Source: Gammaproteobacteria bacterium UBA7449
Lineage (GTDB): Bacteria; Pseudomonadota; Gammaproteobacteria; Pseudomonadales; Pseudohongiellaceae
Assembly (NCBI GenBank): GCA_002477465.1
Contig: DLPV01000034.1
Location: 10,765-46,189 of the forward strand
Direction of reading: 5' to 3'
DNA length: 35,425 bases
Below are positions 6,652 to 15,206 of this stretch, piece after piece (position 1 is the stretch's first letter; every line of letters begins with the position of its first letter). The position numbers and the translations under genes are program-made. The notes below the pieces were generated by a model. The model made no database searches. It was given only the letters and a program-made list of their open reading frames with translations, and was not told where the DNA came from.

Positions 6652-7578
6652 ATGAGTGATGTTGATAATAAAGTAAAGATGATCGTCGAAGGTCTGCTGA
6701 TGGCAGCGGGTCGCCCTTTGACGCTGGACAACATAATCGCGGTTTTCGCGAAGAATGAGCAGCCAGATCGCGCGGAGTTAAAGACCGTGATGGAGTCCAT
6801 TTCGGCCGACTGCGACGACCGTGGTTTTGAGCTCAAGCAAGTCGCATCGGGCTACCGGTTTCAGGTAAAGCAGGACCTGAGTGAGTGGGTCGCCAAACTG
6901 TGGGAAGAGCGTCCCCCGCGCTACACGCGAGCACTATTGGAGACACTTGCTCTTATCGCTTATCGACAGCCAATCACCCGAGGCGACATCGAGGAAATCC
7001 GCGGGGTTGGTGTCAGCGCGAATATAATTCGCACGCTGTTAGATCGGGAGTGGATCCGCGTGGTCGGCCATAGAGACGTACCCGGACGGCCTGCGATGTT
7101 CGCCACCACCAAGCAGTTCCTGGACTATTTTAATCTGAAGAGTCTACAGGAACTGCCGCCGCTATCTGAAATCAAGGAATTGGCGCAAACGGATCAGGAG
7201 ATTGATCTGGCGGACGAGCTTGCGCAGCAGCGGGTCATCGATTTACCCGAAGATGTCATCGATGAGGCCAGCTTTAAGCAGAATGAGGCAGAGCGCGCGC
7301 AGTTGTTAGAAGAAGAGGAGGCTCTCGAGCTTGCCAAGAAGCCCCTGGATGAAATCCTCAAGATGGGCATGCCCGAAGAGCTTCTGGAAGAAGAGGCGGG
7401 TAATGACGAGACTGCCGAAGACCATGAAGGTGGCCCGATTAAGGTTGATGGCGATTTGGCACCTGCAGATGTCGTGGACAATGAAGCAGCGTCTGATGAG
7501 CAGTCTGATGAAGAAAACCAGGGCGCGCAGATATTGGAATTCGTGAATCAGGATGCTGATCGGGAAGCTGATAGTTAG
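6652..7578 (+). CDS. scpB: segregation and condensation protein B
   Basis: ScpB forms the dimeric winged-helix partner of the ScpA kleisin. The core (residues 5-170) shows VEGLLMAAGRPLTLDNI, LLETLALIAYRQPITRGDIEEIRGV, IIRTLLDREWIRVVGHRDVPGRP and the end of the domain near FLDYFNLKSLQELPPL. Residues 180-308 are a long acidic tail rich in E, D and L with no recognisable domain, which makes the protein much longer than Firmicutes ScpB (about 200). The ATG at 6652 follows the scpA stop by 23 nt, consistent with an operon scpA-scpB-rluB, a common arrangement in Pseudomonas relatives. Confidence 0.93.
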   Translation: MSDVDNKVKMIVEGLLMAAGRPLTLDNIIAVFAKNEQPDRAELKTVMESISADCDDRGFELKQVASGYRFQVKQDLSEWVAKLWEERPPRYTRALLETLALIAYRQPITRGDIEEIRGVGVSANIIRTLLDREWIRVVGHRDVPGRPAMFATTKQFLDYFNLKSLQELPPLSEIKELAQTDQEIDLADELAQQRVIDLPEDVIDEASFKQNEAERAQLLEEEEALELAKKPLDEILKMGMPEELLEEEAGNDETAEDHEGGPIKVDGDLAPADVVDNEAASDEQSDEENQGAQILEFVNQDADREADS

Positions 7579-7660
7579 CGCCAAAATAAAAGGACCATCG
7601 TAATACACCGGGCGCCAGGTCGCCCCTTCTAACCAAAATCCAGCAATTCAAGTCCAACAC

Positions 7661-8398
7661 ATGAGTGAAAAACTACAAAAAGTTCTGGCACGCGCCGGCT
7701 TTGGTTCACGTCGCGAAATTGAAAAATGGATCGCGGCAGGTCGCATCAGGGTCAATGGTGAGGATGCAACACTGGGTGTTCGGGTGGAGGATAGCGACCG
7801 CATCATGGTGGATGGTAAAAAACTGGCGCCGCAGCATAAGACGCGCGAATCCCGCCGGATTCTCCTTTACAACAAGCCGGAAGATGTAATTTGTACTCGC
7901 AAAGACCCAGAGGGAAGGCCTACCGTATTCGATAAACTGCCACCTCTGAAACATGGGCGCTGGGTTTCAATTGGCCGCCTTGATATCAATACCAGTGGCT
8001 TACTGCTGTTCACCACTGATGGTGAACTGGCGAACCGATTGACGCATCCCAGCTCGCAGGTGGAGCGCGAGTATGCGGTGCGGGTAATGGGTGAGGTGAC
8101 CCCCGAGATGGTTGAAGCTATGCATAGTGGCGTAATAATTGACGATCACTTGTGCCGCTTCACCGATATTCAGCACTATGGGGGTGAGGGCGTCAATCAG
8201 TGGTACCACGTAGTGCTAATGGAAGGGCGCAATCGCGAGGTGCGCAAGCTCTGGGAGTCTCAAGGTTTGAAGGTCAGTCGCCTGAAACGGGTCCGCTTCG
8301 GGCCTATTTTTATCCCAAGTTCCGTCAGACGCGGTCAATTCCGGGAATTGCCCAAGAATGAGACTGAGAAGCTGTTGAAGCTGGTTGGGTTAAAGTAA
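7661..8398 (+). CDS. rluB: 23S rRNA pseudouridine(2605) synthase
   Basis: RluB isomerises U2605 (E. coli numbering) of 23S rRNA to pseudouridine. Residues 1-60 form an S4 RNA-binding domain (EKLQKVLARAGFGSRREIEKWI). The RsuA-type catalytic domain follows, with the catalytic Asp in GRLDINTSGLLLF, then THPSSQVEREYAVRV and EGRNREVRKLWESQGLKVSRLKRVRFG. At 245 residues it lacks the long basic or low-complexity C-terminal tail of many Pseudomonas RluB proteins. No SD is evident before the ATG. The 82-nt gap after scpB contains a 5-bp hairpin, GGGCG/CGCCC at 7610-7625. It converges with yciK, 49 nt away. Confidence 0.92.
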   Translation: MSEKLQKVLARAGFGSRREIEKWIAAGRIRVNGEDATLGVRVEDSDRIMVDGKKLAPQHKTRESRRILLYNKPEDVICTRKDPEGRPTVFDKLPPLKHGRWVSIGRLDINTSGLLLFTTDGELANRLTHPSSQVEREYAVRVMGEVTPEMVEAMHSGVIIDDHLCRFTDIQHYGGEGVNQWYHVVLMEGRNREVRKLWESQGLKVSRLKRVRFGPIFIPSSVRRGQFRELPKNETEKLLKLVGLK

Positions 8399-8447
8399 GC
8401 CTGAGCCCGCCGAAATCATCCTGACAAATCCTTCTTGGCTTAGCATA

Positions 8448-9218
8448 TCAGGCAGGTGGCAAGGAATTGTCGCTTAAAGTCTGGGCATCAATCGCCTGAC
8501 CGTGGATTGACGTGCTGTCTGGACCCATGAGATAGAGATAGACCGCCATCAGAGCCTCTGGTTCAGGCAGGGTGTTGGGGTCTTCTGCGGGGTAGGCAGT
8601 CTGGCGCATGGCAGTGCGGGTGGCACCAGGATTCAGGCTATTAACACGAATTTTACTGGTGCTGCCCAGCTCATCCGCCATGGTTTGCATCAACCCCTCC
8701 ACGGCAAACTTAGTGACCGCGTAAGCGCCCCAGTAGGCCCTCCCCTTACGACCCACACTCGACGCTGTGAACACCAGGCGACCGTCATCGGATCGCTGCA
8801 ATGATGGCATCGCTGCCTTGGTCAGAAAGAAGTTAGCATTCAGGTTGACCTTGGCCAGCTTCTCCCAGTCAGCATCAGGATAGTGCTCAATTGGGCAGAG
8901 CGGTCCCAGTAATCCGGCGTTGTGCAGCAGACCATCAAGGACCGGGAAGTTCTCTGTCAGTGATTCGCCGAGGGCTTTGTAATCTTCTGCGCTGGCGGTG
9001 GAGAAATCTATGGGTTGGATGGTGGCCTTGCCAGGGTAGCTGTCCTCCAATTCATCAAACAGCTGCTCCAGTTTTTCCTGGGAGCGTCCCAGCAGGATCA
9101 GATCTGCGCCATATTCGGCGAAGGTCGTCGCACAAACACGGCCAATGCCATCACTGGCGCCGGTGATTAGTAGCGTTCGACCTGCCAGCAGGTCTTTTGC
9201 GGGAGAGTAGGTAAACAT
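8448..9218 (-). CDS. yciK: YciK family short-chain oxidoreductase
   Basis: This is a 256-residue classical SDR. The Rossmann cofactor motif TGASDGIG (residues 19-26), NAG in LLHNAGLLGP, the catalytic Ser in VFTASSVGRKG and the YAVTK active-site Tyr/Lys are all present. LNPGATRTAMR is also typical of YciK. The physiological substrate of YciK is not known. It is the last gene of the minus-strand cluster mtaD-ubiG-mupP-yciK and starts 3 nt after the mupP stop, so it is probably translated from the same mRNA. Confidence 0.92.
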   Translation of the reverse strand: MFTYSPAKDLLAGRTLLITGASDGIGRVCATTFAEYGADLILLGRSQEKLEQLFDELEDSYPGKATIQPIDFSTASAEDYKALGESLTENFPVLDGLLHNAGLLGPLCPIEHYPDADWEKLAKVNLNANFFLTKAAMPSLQRSDDGRLVFTASSVGRKGRAYWGAYAVTKFAVEGLMQTMADELGSTSKIRVNSLNPGATRTAMRQTAYPAEDPNTLPEPEALMAVYLYLMGPDSTSIHGQAIDAQTLSDNSLPPA

Positions 9219-9221
9219 GTT

Positions 9222-9905
9222 TCAGGCAAACTTAAGCATATTGAGAAGTGGGAGGGCTTGCTCAGAGGATTGTAGTATGAAGTCAGCGTACCATTCCTCG
9301 ACTCTGGTATCAGGGGCAAGATAACCGTAGGCCGCAGCAACTGCAATCACGTCGGCGTTCTTTGCTGCCTGGATATCGCGGATATGGTCACCGAGGTAGA
9401 CTGTGCGCTCTGTGCTGCAATTCAGCATTTCGCAGGCCTTGAAGATGGGCTCTGGATGGGGCTTGCGCTCGCTGACATGATCGGGGCAGATCAGGACTTT
9501 ACAGCTTTGCAGCAGTCCCAGGTTCTCTAACAGCCTCAGGCTATAAAGCTCTGGTTTATTAGTGACAATACCCCAGGGAATTTCGGCAGCTTCTAATTCT
9601 TCGAGTAATTGCGCGAGGCCAGGGTAGAGACTCGCTCGGGTATTGAGCAGCTGCTGGTGATAAATATCCAGCAGGCGCTGATTCAAGCTGGCGAATCGTT
9701 CATGGTCTTCGTCAATTTTAAAGGCCAGCTTGACCAGAGCCCGTGCGCCATCGGAGACCGTCTGGTAGATCAGCTCAGGGGCTACCGCTGCCTCGCTGTT
9801 CTCAGTGGTGAGCTGGTTAACAACTTCAATGAAATCTGGCGCCGTATCGATCAGGGTGCCGTCCAGGTCGAACAGCACGCACTCTATTGATGTATTGAGA
9901 CTCAT
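9222..9905 (-). CDS. mupP: N-acetylmuramic acid 6-phosphate phosphatase (HAD family)
   Basis: This 227-residue HAD hydrolase has the nucleophile motif DLDGTLIDT (Asp in LFDLDGT), motif II in GIVTNKP, the Lys in SERKPHPEP and the motif III acidic pair in YLGDHIRD. The sequence GIVTNKPE, LICPDHV, KPHPEP matches Pseudomonas MupP, which dephosphorylates MurNAc-6-P in the AmgK/MurU cell-wall recycling route. The position between ubiG and yciK is also that of Pseudomonas mupP. Generic phosphoglycolate phosphatase (Gph) is the alternative call; context favours MupP. It starts 3 nt after the ubiG stop, without a clear SD, suggesting translational coupling. Confidence 0.85.
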   Translation of the reverse strand: MSLNTSIECVLFDLDGTLIDTAPDFIEVVNQLTTENSEAAVAPELIYQTVSDGARALVKLAFKIDEDHERFASLNQRLLDIYHQQLLNTRASLYPGLAQLLEELEAAEIPWGIVTNKPELYSLRLLENLGLLQSCKVLICPDHVSERKPHPEPIFKACEMLNCSTERTVYLGDHIRDIQAAKNADVIAVAAAYGYLAPDTRVEEWYADFILQSSEQALPLLNMLKFA

Positions 9906-9908
9906 AAC

Positions 9909-10610
9909 TTAAGCAGTTGGCTTTTGGTAGCAGGCCAGGTAATTCACATCCAGGTTCTGCTGCAGGAAATAGCGCTTGCTGAAGAGGTTGTAGCCCATGC
10001 CGATCTGATCCTGTAGTTCAAGGTCGCTGTCCCGGGCCCATGCCGCCAGCTCTGAGGGTTTGATGAGCTTTGCGTAATCATGAGTGCCGCGCGGTAGTAA
10101 ATTGAGAATGTATTCCGCCCCGACGATAGCGAACAGATAGGATTTGGGATTGCGGTTAATGGTTGAGAAGAAAACCAGGCCGCCGGGCTTTACCATGCGT
10201 TGGCAGGCCGCGACTACCGAAGCTGGGTCCGGCACATGTTCAAGCATTTCCAGACAAGTCACCACATCAAACTGCTCAGGCTTATCTGCCGCGAACTCTT
10301 CGGCAGTGCTGTCGATATAGGAGATATCCAGTTTGCTCTCCAGTAAATGCAGCTTGGCAACTGAAAGGGACGCCTCGGCCTTATCGATTGCGGTAACCTT
10401 GGCGCCGTGATGGGCCATTGCTTCTGCCAGGATGCCGCCACCACAGCCAATATCCAACACCTGCTTCTCGGCAAGATTAATCTTCTGGCTGATGTAATTG
10501 ACCCGGAGTGGGTTAATGTCGTGCAGCGGTTTGAATTCACTTTCCGGATCCCACCAGCGGGAGGCTAACGCTTCAAACTTGCTGATTTCCAGATTGTCGA
10601 CGTTTTCCAT
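9909..10610 (-). CDS. ubiG: ubiquinone biosynthesis O-methyltransferase
   Basis: UbiG performs both O-methylations of ubiquinone synthesis using S-adenosylmethionine. The 233-residue protein has the UbiG N-terminus (KFEALASRWWDPESEFKPLHDINPLR), SAM motif I VLDIGCGGGILAE, the acidic motif II region VTAIDKAE, and CLEMLEHVPDP, FFSTINRNPKSY and LLPRGTHDYAKLIKPSEL. The ATG at 10610 gives the family N-terminus. It is 30 nt downstream of mtaD and 3 nt upstream of mupP on the minus strand. Confidence 0.96.
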   Translation of the reverse strand: MENVDNLEISKFEALASRWWDPESEFKPLHDINPLRVNYISQKINLAEKQVLDIGCGGGILAEAMAHHGAKVTAIDKAEASLSVAKLHLLESKLDISYIDSTAEEFAADKPEQFDVVTCLEMLEHVPDPASVVAACQRMVKPGGLVFFSTINRNPKSYLFAIVGAEYILNLLPRGTHDYAKLIKPSELAAWARDSDLELQDQIGMGYNLFSKRYFLQQNLDVNYLACYQKPTA

Positions 10611-10640
10611 ATCTCAATTCCAGGGCAAATAAATTGCTGA

Positions 10641-11969
10641 TTACGCTTGCGCGAATTTCGCCTGCCAGTGGGCGGCGCGTTCCTTGATTAACGTCAGGTC
10701 TAGGGTTTGCAGTTCACCGTCCTCCAGCAAGAGTGAACCGGCACACCAGACATGGCTGACGACGCTCCCATTACTGGCGTAAACCAGGTGAGAAACCGGA
10801 TTATTCATTGGCCTGAGGCTCAAATGATCTAGCGATACGGCGCAGATGTCGGCAAATTTTCCAACTTCCAGACTGCCGATATCCCGCTCCATGCCGAGAG
10901 CCCTGGCGCCGCCGAGGGTTGCGATTTCCAGCGCTTGCTGCGCAGAGACGGCTGCGGCATCCTGGGCCACTGCCTTGCCGAGCAGGGCCATCAGGTGCAT
11001 TTCACCAAACATGTCGAGGTCATTATTGCTGGCGGCGCCATCGGTGCCCAGCGCGACATTCACGCCTCGTTTCAGGAGCTTATCCACTTCACAGAGTCCG
11101 CTGGCTAGTTTCAGGTTAGAAGATGGGCAGTGAATGACGCTAGCTCCCTGCTGAGAAAGCAGCTGTATCTCCTCGTCGACTAGTTGGGTTGCGTGGACAC
11201 ATAACAGGCGCGGACTAACCAGGCCCAGGTCAGCCATGCGCGCCAGCGGTCGGCGACCGTCCGATGCGAGCGCATCTGAGACCTCCCTCGCATTCTCGTG
11301 CATATGGATATGGATCGGGACATCCAGCTCTTCGGCGAGCGCTGCAATGCGCTGCAGCGGTTTATCTGACACGGTATATGGTGCGTGGGGCCCAAACGCG
11401 ATACTCACCAGTTCGCTGCTGCGATAATCGTCGTGGAGTTGGGTTGTTTTGCTTATGTACTCGTCAGCATCCTGGGCCCAGACCGTAGGGAAATCCAATA
11501 CCGGACTTGCCAGTTGAGCGCGCAAACTGGCTTCATTGGCAACTTTCGCCACCTCATCCGGGAAGAAATAATTGTCGGCAAAACAGGTGGTGCCTGAGCG
11601 GATGATCTCTGCCAGGGTCAGCATAGCGCCATCGCGCACGAACTCCCGACTGACGTATTTGCCCTCCAAGGGCCAGATCCGGTCTTCCAGCCACTCCTGC
11701 AGGGGGATATCGTCAGCCAGACCGCGAAACAGCGACATGGGTGTGTGGCCATGGGCATTGACAAAGCCCGGCATCAGAATGTGATTGCTCAACTCAACGC
11801 GGCGTTTGCAGGAAAGACCCTTAGCCTCATTAATTGGAACTATAGCTTCGATGCGCTTGTTGTTGATGATCAGGGCATGGTCTGTGATTACGGCGTCTCG
11901 AGGCACGACTGGTACGATCCAGGCCGCTTCGATAATGAGGTCGGCTTCAGGGTTAGGGACAGGGCTCAA
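10641..11969 (-). CDS. mtaD: 5-methylthioadenosine/S-adenosylhomocysteine deaminase (TRZ/ATZ hydrolase)
   Basis: This 442-residue amidohydrolase deaminates methylthioadenosine and related nucleosides; the Pseudomonas enzyme at the same locus acts on MTA. Metal ligands are visible in GFVNAHGHTP, HIHMHENA, LCVHATQ and LGTDGAASNNDLDMF. It begins with the usual beta-sandwich strand (ADLIIEAAWIVPV). The start is a TTG at 11969, chosen because GGAG lies 9 nt upstream and no better codon precedes the conserved sequence. It leads the minus-strand cluster and is divergent from gyrA across a 508-nt gap. In Pseudomonas mtnA, the next step of methionine salvage, lies in that gap; it is absent here. Confidence 0.88.
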   Translation of the reverse strand: MSPVPNPEADLIIEAAWIVPVVPRDAVITDHALIINNKRIEAIVPINEAKGLSCKRRVELSNHILMPGFVNAHGHTPMSLFRGLADDIPLQEWLEDRIWPLEGKYVSREFVRDGAMLTLAEIIRSGTTCFADNYFFPDEVAKVANEASLRAQLASPVLDFPTVWAQDADEYISKTTQLHDDYRSSELVSIAFGPHAPYTVSDKPLQRIAALAEELDVPIHIHMHENAREVSDALASDGRRPLARMADLGLVSPRLLCVHATQLVDEEIQLLSQQGASVIHCPSSNLKLASGLCEVDKLLKRGVNVALGTDGAASNNDLDMFGEMHLMALLGKAVAQDAAAVSAQQALEIATLGGARALGMERDIGSLEVGKFADICAVSLDHLSLRPMNNPVSHLVYASNGSVVSHVWCAGSLLLEDGELQTLDLTLIKERAAHWQAKFAQA

Positions 11970-12477
11970 GCGTTAAAACTCCGTGTTGGCTCAGGGCGAA
12001 AAATCATTTGGAAACAGCCAAAATTCTGTATTGCGATTATACCTGTTTGACGCCCAAAAGGCGCGCTGGATTTAGTGCGGCTTGCCCTCATCTAAGTGAT
12101 TGAAAAACATATAGAAAATATTAGGAAAAATCGATCTCGGCAGTGTCAATTTAGGTTCAATCCGTGGTAGAATTCACCCCTGTTTGAATGGCTAAAAATC
12201 ATCCAGGATTTAGGACAATTTAGTCCCGTCATATAGCAGTTGGATTGCCGGGGTTATGGCTAGATTTACCGGGAGTTTGACTCAGCGTTTCGCGGGGTCA
12301 ATCGGGATGCCTGAGTCACCGCCGCTCAATTCGTAGAAACTATTTCAAGAGCACGTGCAAAATTAATAACAACAGCCGTCAATCGCAGCTATTTGTTCCA
12401 GCAGTCCGGCGCCTTCGCCTTGACCCCATTGGTAATAGGTGCGTTCGACCCGCCGAGTTTTAGGAAATCTCAAAAGT
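11970..12477. other. divergent intergenic region mtaD/gyrA
   Basis: No supportable coding region is seen in these 508 bases. It holds the mtaD ribosome binding site at its left end, a candidate gyrA promoter at 12144-12173 and a leader of about 300 nt in front of gyrA. TTGAC and GTCAA around 12277-12301 form a loose 5-bp inverted repeat. The length is unusual for this otherwise compact window and corresponds to the place of mtnA in Pseudomonas. I see no residual mtnA frame. Confidence 0.5.
12144..12173 (+). promoter_or_regulatory. candidate gyrA promoter (extended -10)
   Basis: TGGTAGAAT supplies an extended -10 (TGn followed by TAGAAT at 12168-12173). TGTCAA at 12144-12149 is a weak -35 with an 18-nt spacer. 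Transcription from here would give a leader of about 300 nt before the gyrA ATG. Confidence 0.4.
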
Positions 12478-15129
12478 ATGTCTGAATTTGCCAAGCAGGT
12501 TTTACCTGTCGCATTAGAAAGTGAGATGCGTGAATCCTATCTCGCTTATGCCATGAGCGTGATAGTGGGTCGAGCCTTACCGGATGTGAGGGACGGCCTG
12601 AAGCCCGTGCATCGGCGTGTGCTATTCGCTATGAACGTGCTATCGAATGACTTCAACAAACCCTATAAAAAGTCAGCACGTGTGGTGGGTGATGTCATTG
12701 GTAAATATCACCCCCACGGGGATACTGCGGTTTACGACACCATTGTGCGGATGGCGCAGGACTTTTCCTTGCGTTACCCACTGGTTGACGGTCAGGGGAA
12801 CTTCGGCTCTATCGATGGTGACGCCGCAGCGGCGATGCGATACACCGAGATTCGGATGGCAAAAATCGCCCACGATTTACTTGCCGATCTTGATAAAGAA
12901 ACGGTCGACTTCTCGCCCAACTATGACGGCACAGAGCACATCCCGGATGTGCTGCCTACCCAGGTTCCTAACCTGCTGGTTAATGGCTCATCTGGTATCG
13001 CGGTGGGCATGGCTACAAATATTCCACCCCATAATCTGAGCGAGGTGATTGAGGGTGTTATCGCGCTTCTGGATAACCCCGATGCCGATGTCGATGACCT
13101 GATGCAACATATTCAGGGCCCGGATTTTCCGACCGCAGGCATCATCAATGGCAAGGCCGGTATTGTGCAGGCCTATCGAACTGGTCGCGGGCGCATCTAT
13201 GTCCGAGCCAAGGCCGAGGTTATCGAAGACGAGAAAAGCGGTAAGCAAACGATCATCGTTACCGAGATTCCCTATCAGCTGAATAAATCCAAGCTGATCG
13301 AGCGCATAGCAGAACTGGTAAAAGAGAGGAAGATTGAAGGTATCACCGAACTCCGCGATGAGTCAGATAAAGACGGATTACGCATAGTCATTGAGCTGCG
13401 TCGCGGCGAAATGGGAGACGTGATACTTAATAACCTGTACGCCCAAACCCAGATGCAGTCTGTGTTTGGCATCAATATGGTGGCTCTGGTCGACGGCCAG
13501 CCCCGGCTCTTAAATCTCAAGGAAGTATTGGAGGCGTTTCTGCGTCACCGCCGCGAGGTGGTGTCCCGCAGAACATCCTATCTGTTACGCAAGGCGAGGG
13601 AACGGGGTCACGTGCTGGAAGGGCTTGCGGTTGCGCTGGCCAACATCGATACAGTTATTGAATTGATAAAGAGTTCTCCCACCTCGGCAGAGGCCAAAGA
13701 AAAGTTGCTGGCTCGCTCCTGGAAATCGGACAGCGTTCTGGCCATGTTAGGTGAAGTGGGTGCCGATGCCTGTCGCCCGGATGGACTGGATGAGCGCTAT
13801 GGTTTGAAAGAGGCGGAATATTTCCTTTCCCCAGATCAGGCGCAGGCTATTCTCGAGCTACGGCTGCACCGCCTCACAGGGTTGGAGCATGAGAAACTCA
13901 TCAATGACTACAAGGAATTGTTAAAACAGATAGCTGACTACCTGGATATTTTGCAGAACCAGGCGCGTCTGTTACAGGTAGTTCGCGATGAGCTGGAAGC
14001 TGTCAGCAAAGAATATAGCGATGAGCGCCGTACCGAGATCGTCGGGTCCCAAATGGACCTTACGCTTGAAGACCTGATCTCTGAAGAAGATCGCGTGGTG
14101 ACTATTTCGCAATCGGGCTATGCGAAGTCACAGCCGCTTGCTGATTATGCGGCGCAGCGCCGCGGTGGTACCGGTAAATCTGCCGCCAGCGTCAAAGACG
14201 AAGATTTTGTCGAACACCTTCTGATTGCGAACACCCACGACACCTTGCTGTGTTTCAGTAGCGTTGGCAAGGTTTACTGGATCAAGGTATACCAGATCCC
14301 GATAGCCAGCCGCGCGTCAAGAGGCAAGCCGCTGGTGAATATCCTGCCATTAGAAGAGAACGAGCGTATCACCAGTATGCTGCCGGTGAGCGAATACAGC
14401 GAAAACCACTTTGTTTTCATGGCCACATCAAACGGCACAGTGAAGAAAACCGCACTCACCAACTTTGCTCGCCAGCGGAGTGTGGGCCTGCGTGCCATTG
14501 AGCTGGCCGAGGGTGATGAGCTGGTCGGCACGGCCGTGACTGATGGTAGTAAAGACGTCATGTTAGTGAGCAGTAGCGGGAAAACGATCCGTTTCGCCGA
14601 AGCTGACGTCAGAGCGATGGGCCGCACGGCCAGAGGTGTGCGCGGGATCAAGATGGCTGAAGGCTTCGCCATGATAGCCTTGATAATCCCGGAGCCCGAG
14701 CAATACATCCTCTCAGTAAGCGAAAACGGCTACGGTAAACGTACCCGCACCGACGAATTTCCTGTCTACGGGCGCGGCGGTCAGGGTGTGATTGGTATGC
14801 AGGCCAGTGACCGCAACGGCGCAGTGGTTGGCGCGGTGCAGGTCACTGACAGCGACGAGATCATGCTGATTTCAGACAAGGGCACCTTAGTTAGAACCCG
14901 GATTGATGAGGTTTCTGTGCAAGGCAGAAACACCCAGGGTGTGCGCATGATACGTCTCAAGCAAGGCGAAAAACTGGTAGGGCTCGAGCGGGTGGAAGAA
15001 CCAGATGAAGCAATCGAGGCACAGGATGAGTCAGCTGGTCCAGTGACTGAGGCGCCCACCAATACCAGTGCGGCCGATACTAATTCTGGCGGCGATCAAG
15101 ATAGCGCTGATGAAAGCGCGCCGGAGTAA
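12478..15129 (+). CDS. gyrA: DNA gyrase subunit A
   Basis: GyrA is the breakage-reunion subunit of the type II topoisomerase that introduces negative supercoils. The 883-residue product starts MSEFAKQVLPVALESEM. The ATG at 12478 was preferred to a GTG 13 codons upstream because it gives the family N-terminus and E. coli numbering. The catalytic Tyr is Y122 in AMRYTEIRM. The quinolone-resistance region reads GDTAVYD with T83 and D87, the same as wild-type Pseudomonas. The GyrA box QRRGGTGK (560-567) marks the C-terminal beta-pinwheel, so this is gyrase, not ParC. The last 30 residues are an acidic, Ala/Ser-rich tail. The SD AGGAAA lies 11 nt upstream. Confidence 0.97.
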   Translation: MSEFAKQVLPVALESEMRESYLAYAMSVIVGRALPDVRDGLKPVHRRVLFAMNVLSNDFNKPYKKSARVVGDVIGKYHPHGDTAVYDTIVRMAQDFSLRYPLVDGQGNFGSIDGDAAAAMRYTEIRMAKIAHDLLADLDKETVDFSPNYDGTEHIPDVLPTQVPNLLVNGSSGIAVGMATNIPPHNLSEVIEGVIALLDNPDADVDDLMQHIQGPDFPTAGIINGKAGIVQAYRTGRGRIYVRAKAEVIEDEKSGKQTIIVTEIPYQLNKSKLIERIAELVKERKIEGITELRDESDKDGLRIVIELRRGEMGDVILNNLYAQTQMQSVFGINMVALVDGQPRLLNLKEVLEAFLRHRREVVSRRTSYLLRKARERGHVLEGLAVALANIDTVIELIKSSPTSAEAKEKLLARSWKSDSVLAMLGEVGADACRPDGLDERYGLKEAEYFLSPDQAQAILELRLHRLTGLEHEKLINDYKELLKQIADYLDILQNQARLLQVVRDELEAVSKEYSDERRTEIVGSQMDLTLEDLISEEDRVVTISQSGYAKSQPLADYAAQRRGGTGKSAASVKDEDFVEHLLIANTHDTLLCFSSVGKVYWIKVYQIPIASRASRGKPLVNILPLEENERITSMLPVSEYSENHFVFMATSNGTVKKTALTNFARQRSVGLRAIELAEGDELVGTAVTDGSKDVMLVSSSGKTIRFAEADVRAMGRTARGVRGIKMAEGFAMIALIIPEPEQYILSVSENGYGKRTRTDEFPVYGRGGQGVIGMQASDRNGAVVGAVQVTDSDEIMLISDKGTLVRTRIDEVSVQGRNTQGVRMIRLKQGEKLVGLERVEEPDEAIEAQDESAGPVTEAPTNTSAADTNSGGDQDSADESAPE

Positions 15130-15206
15130 AAGTCTCTCCTTGGTCTTCGGGTTTTCCATGTTAGTGGAGATACACTTGCTCGCACAGCAGTGGAATACAT
15201 ATTCAA

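Noticed and set aside
12724..12738. GyrA T83 as a quinolone-resistance change
   Set aside because: Thr at this position is the wild-type residue in Pseudomonas-type GyrA; D87 is unchanged.
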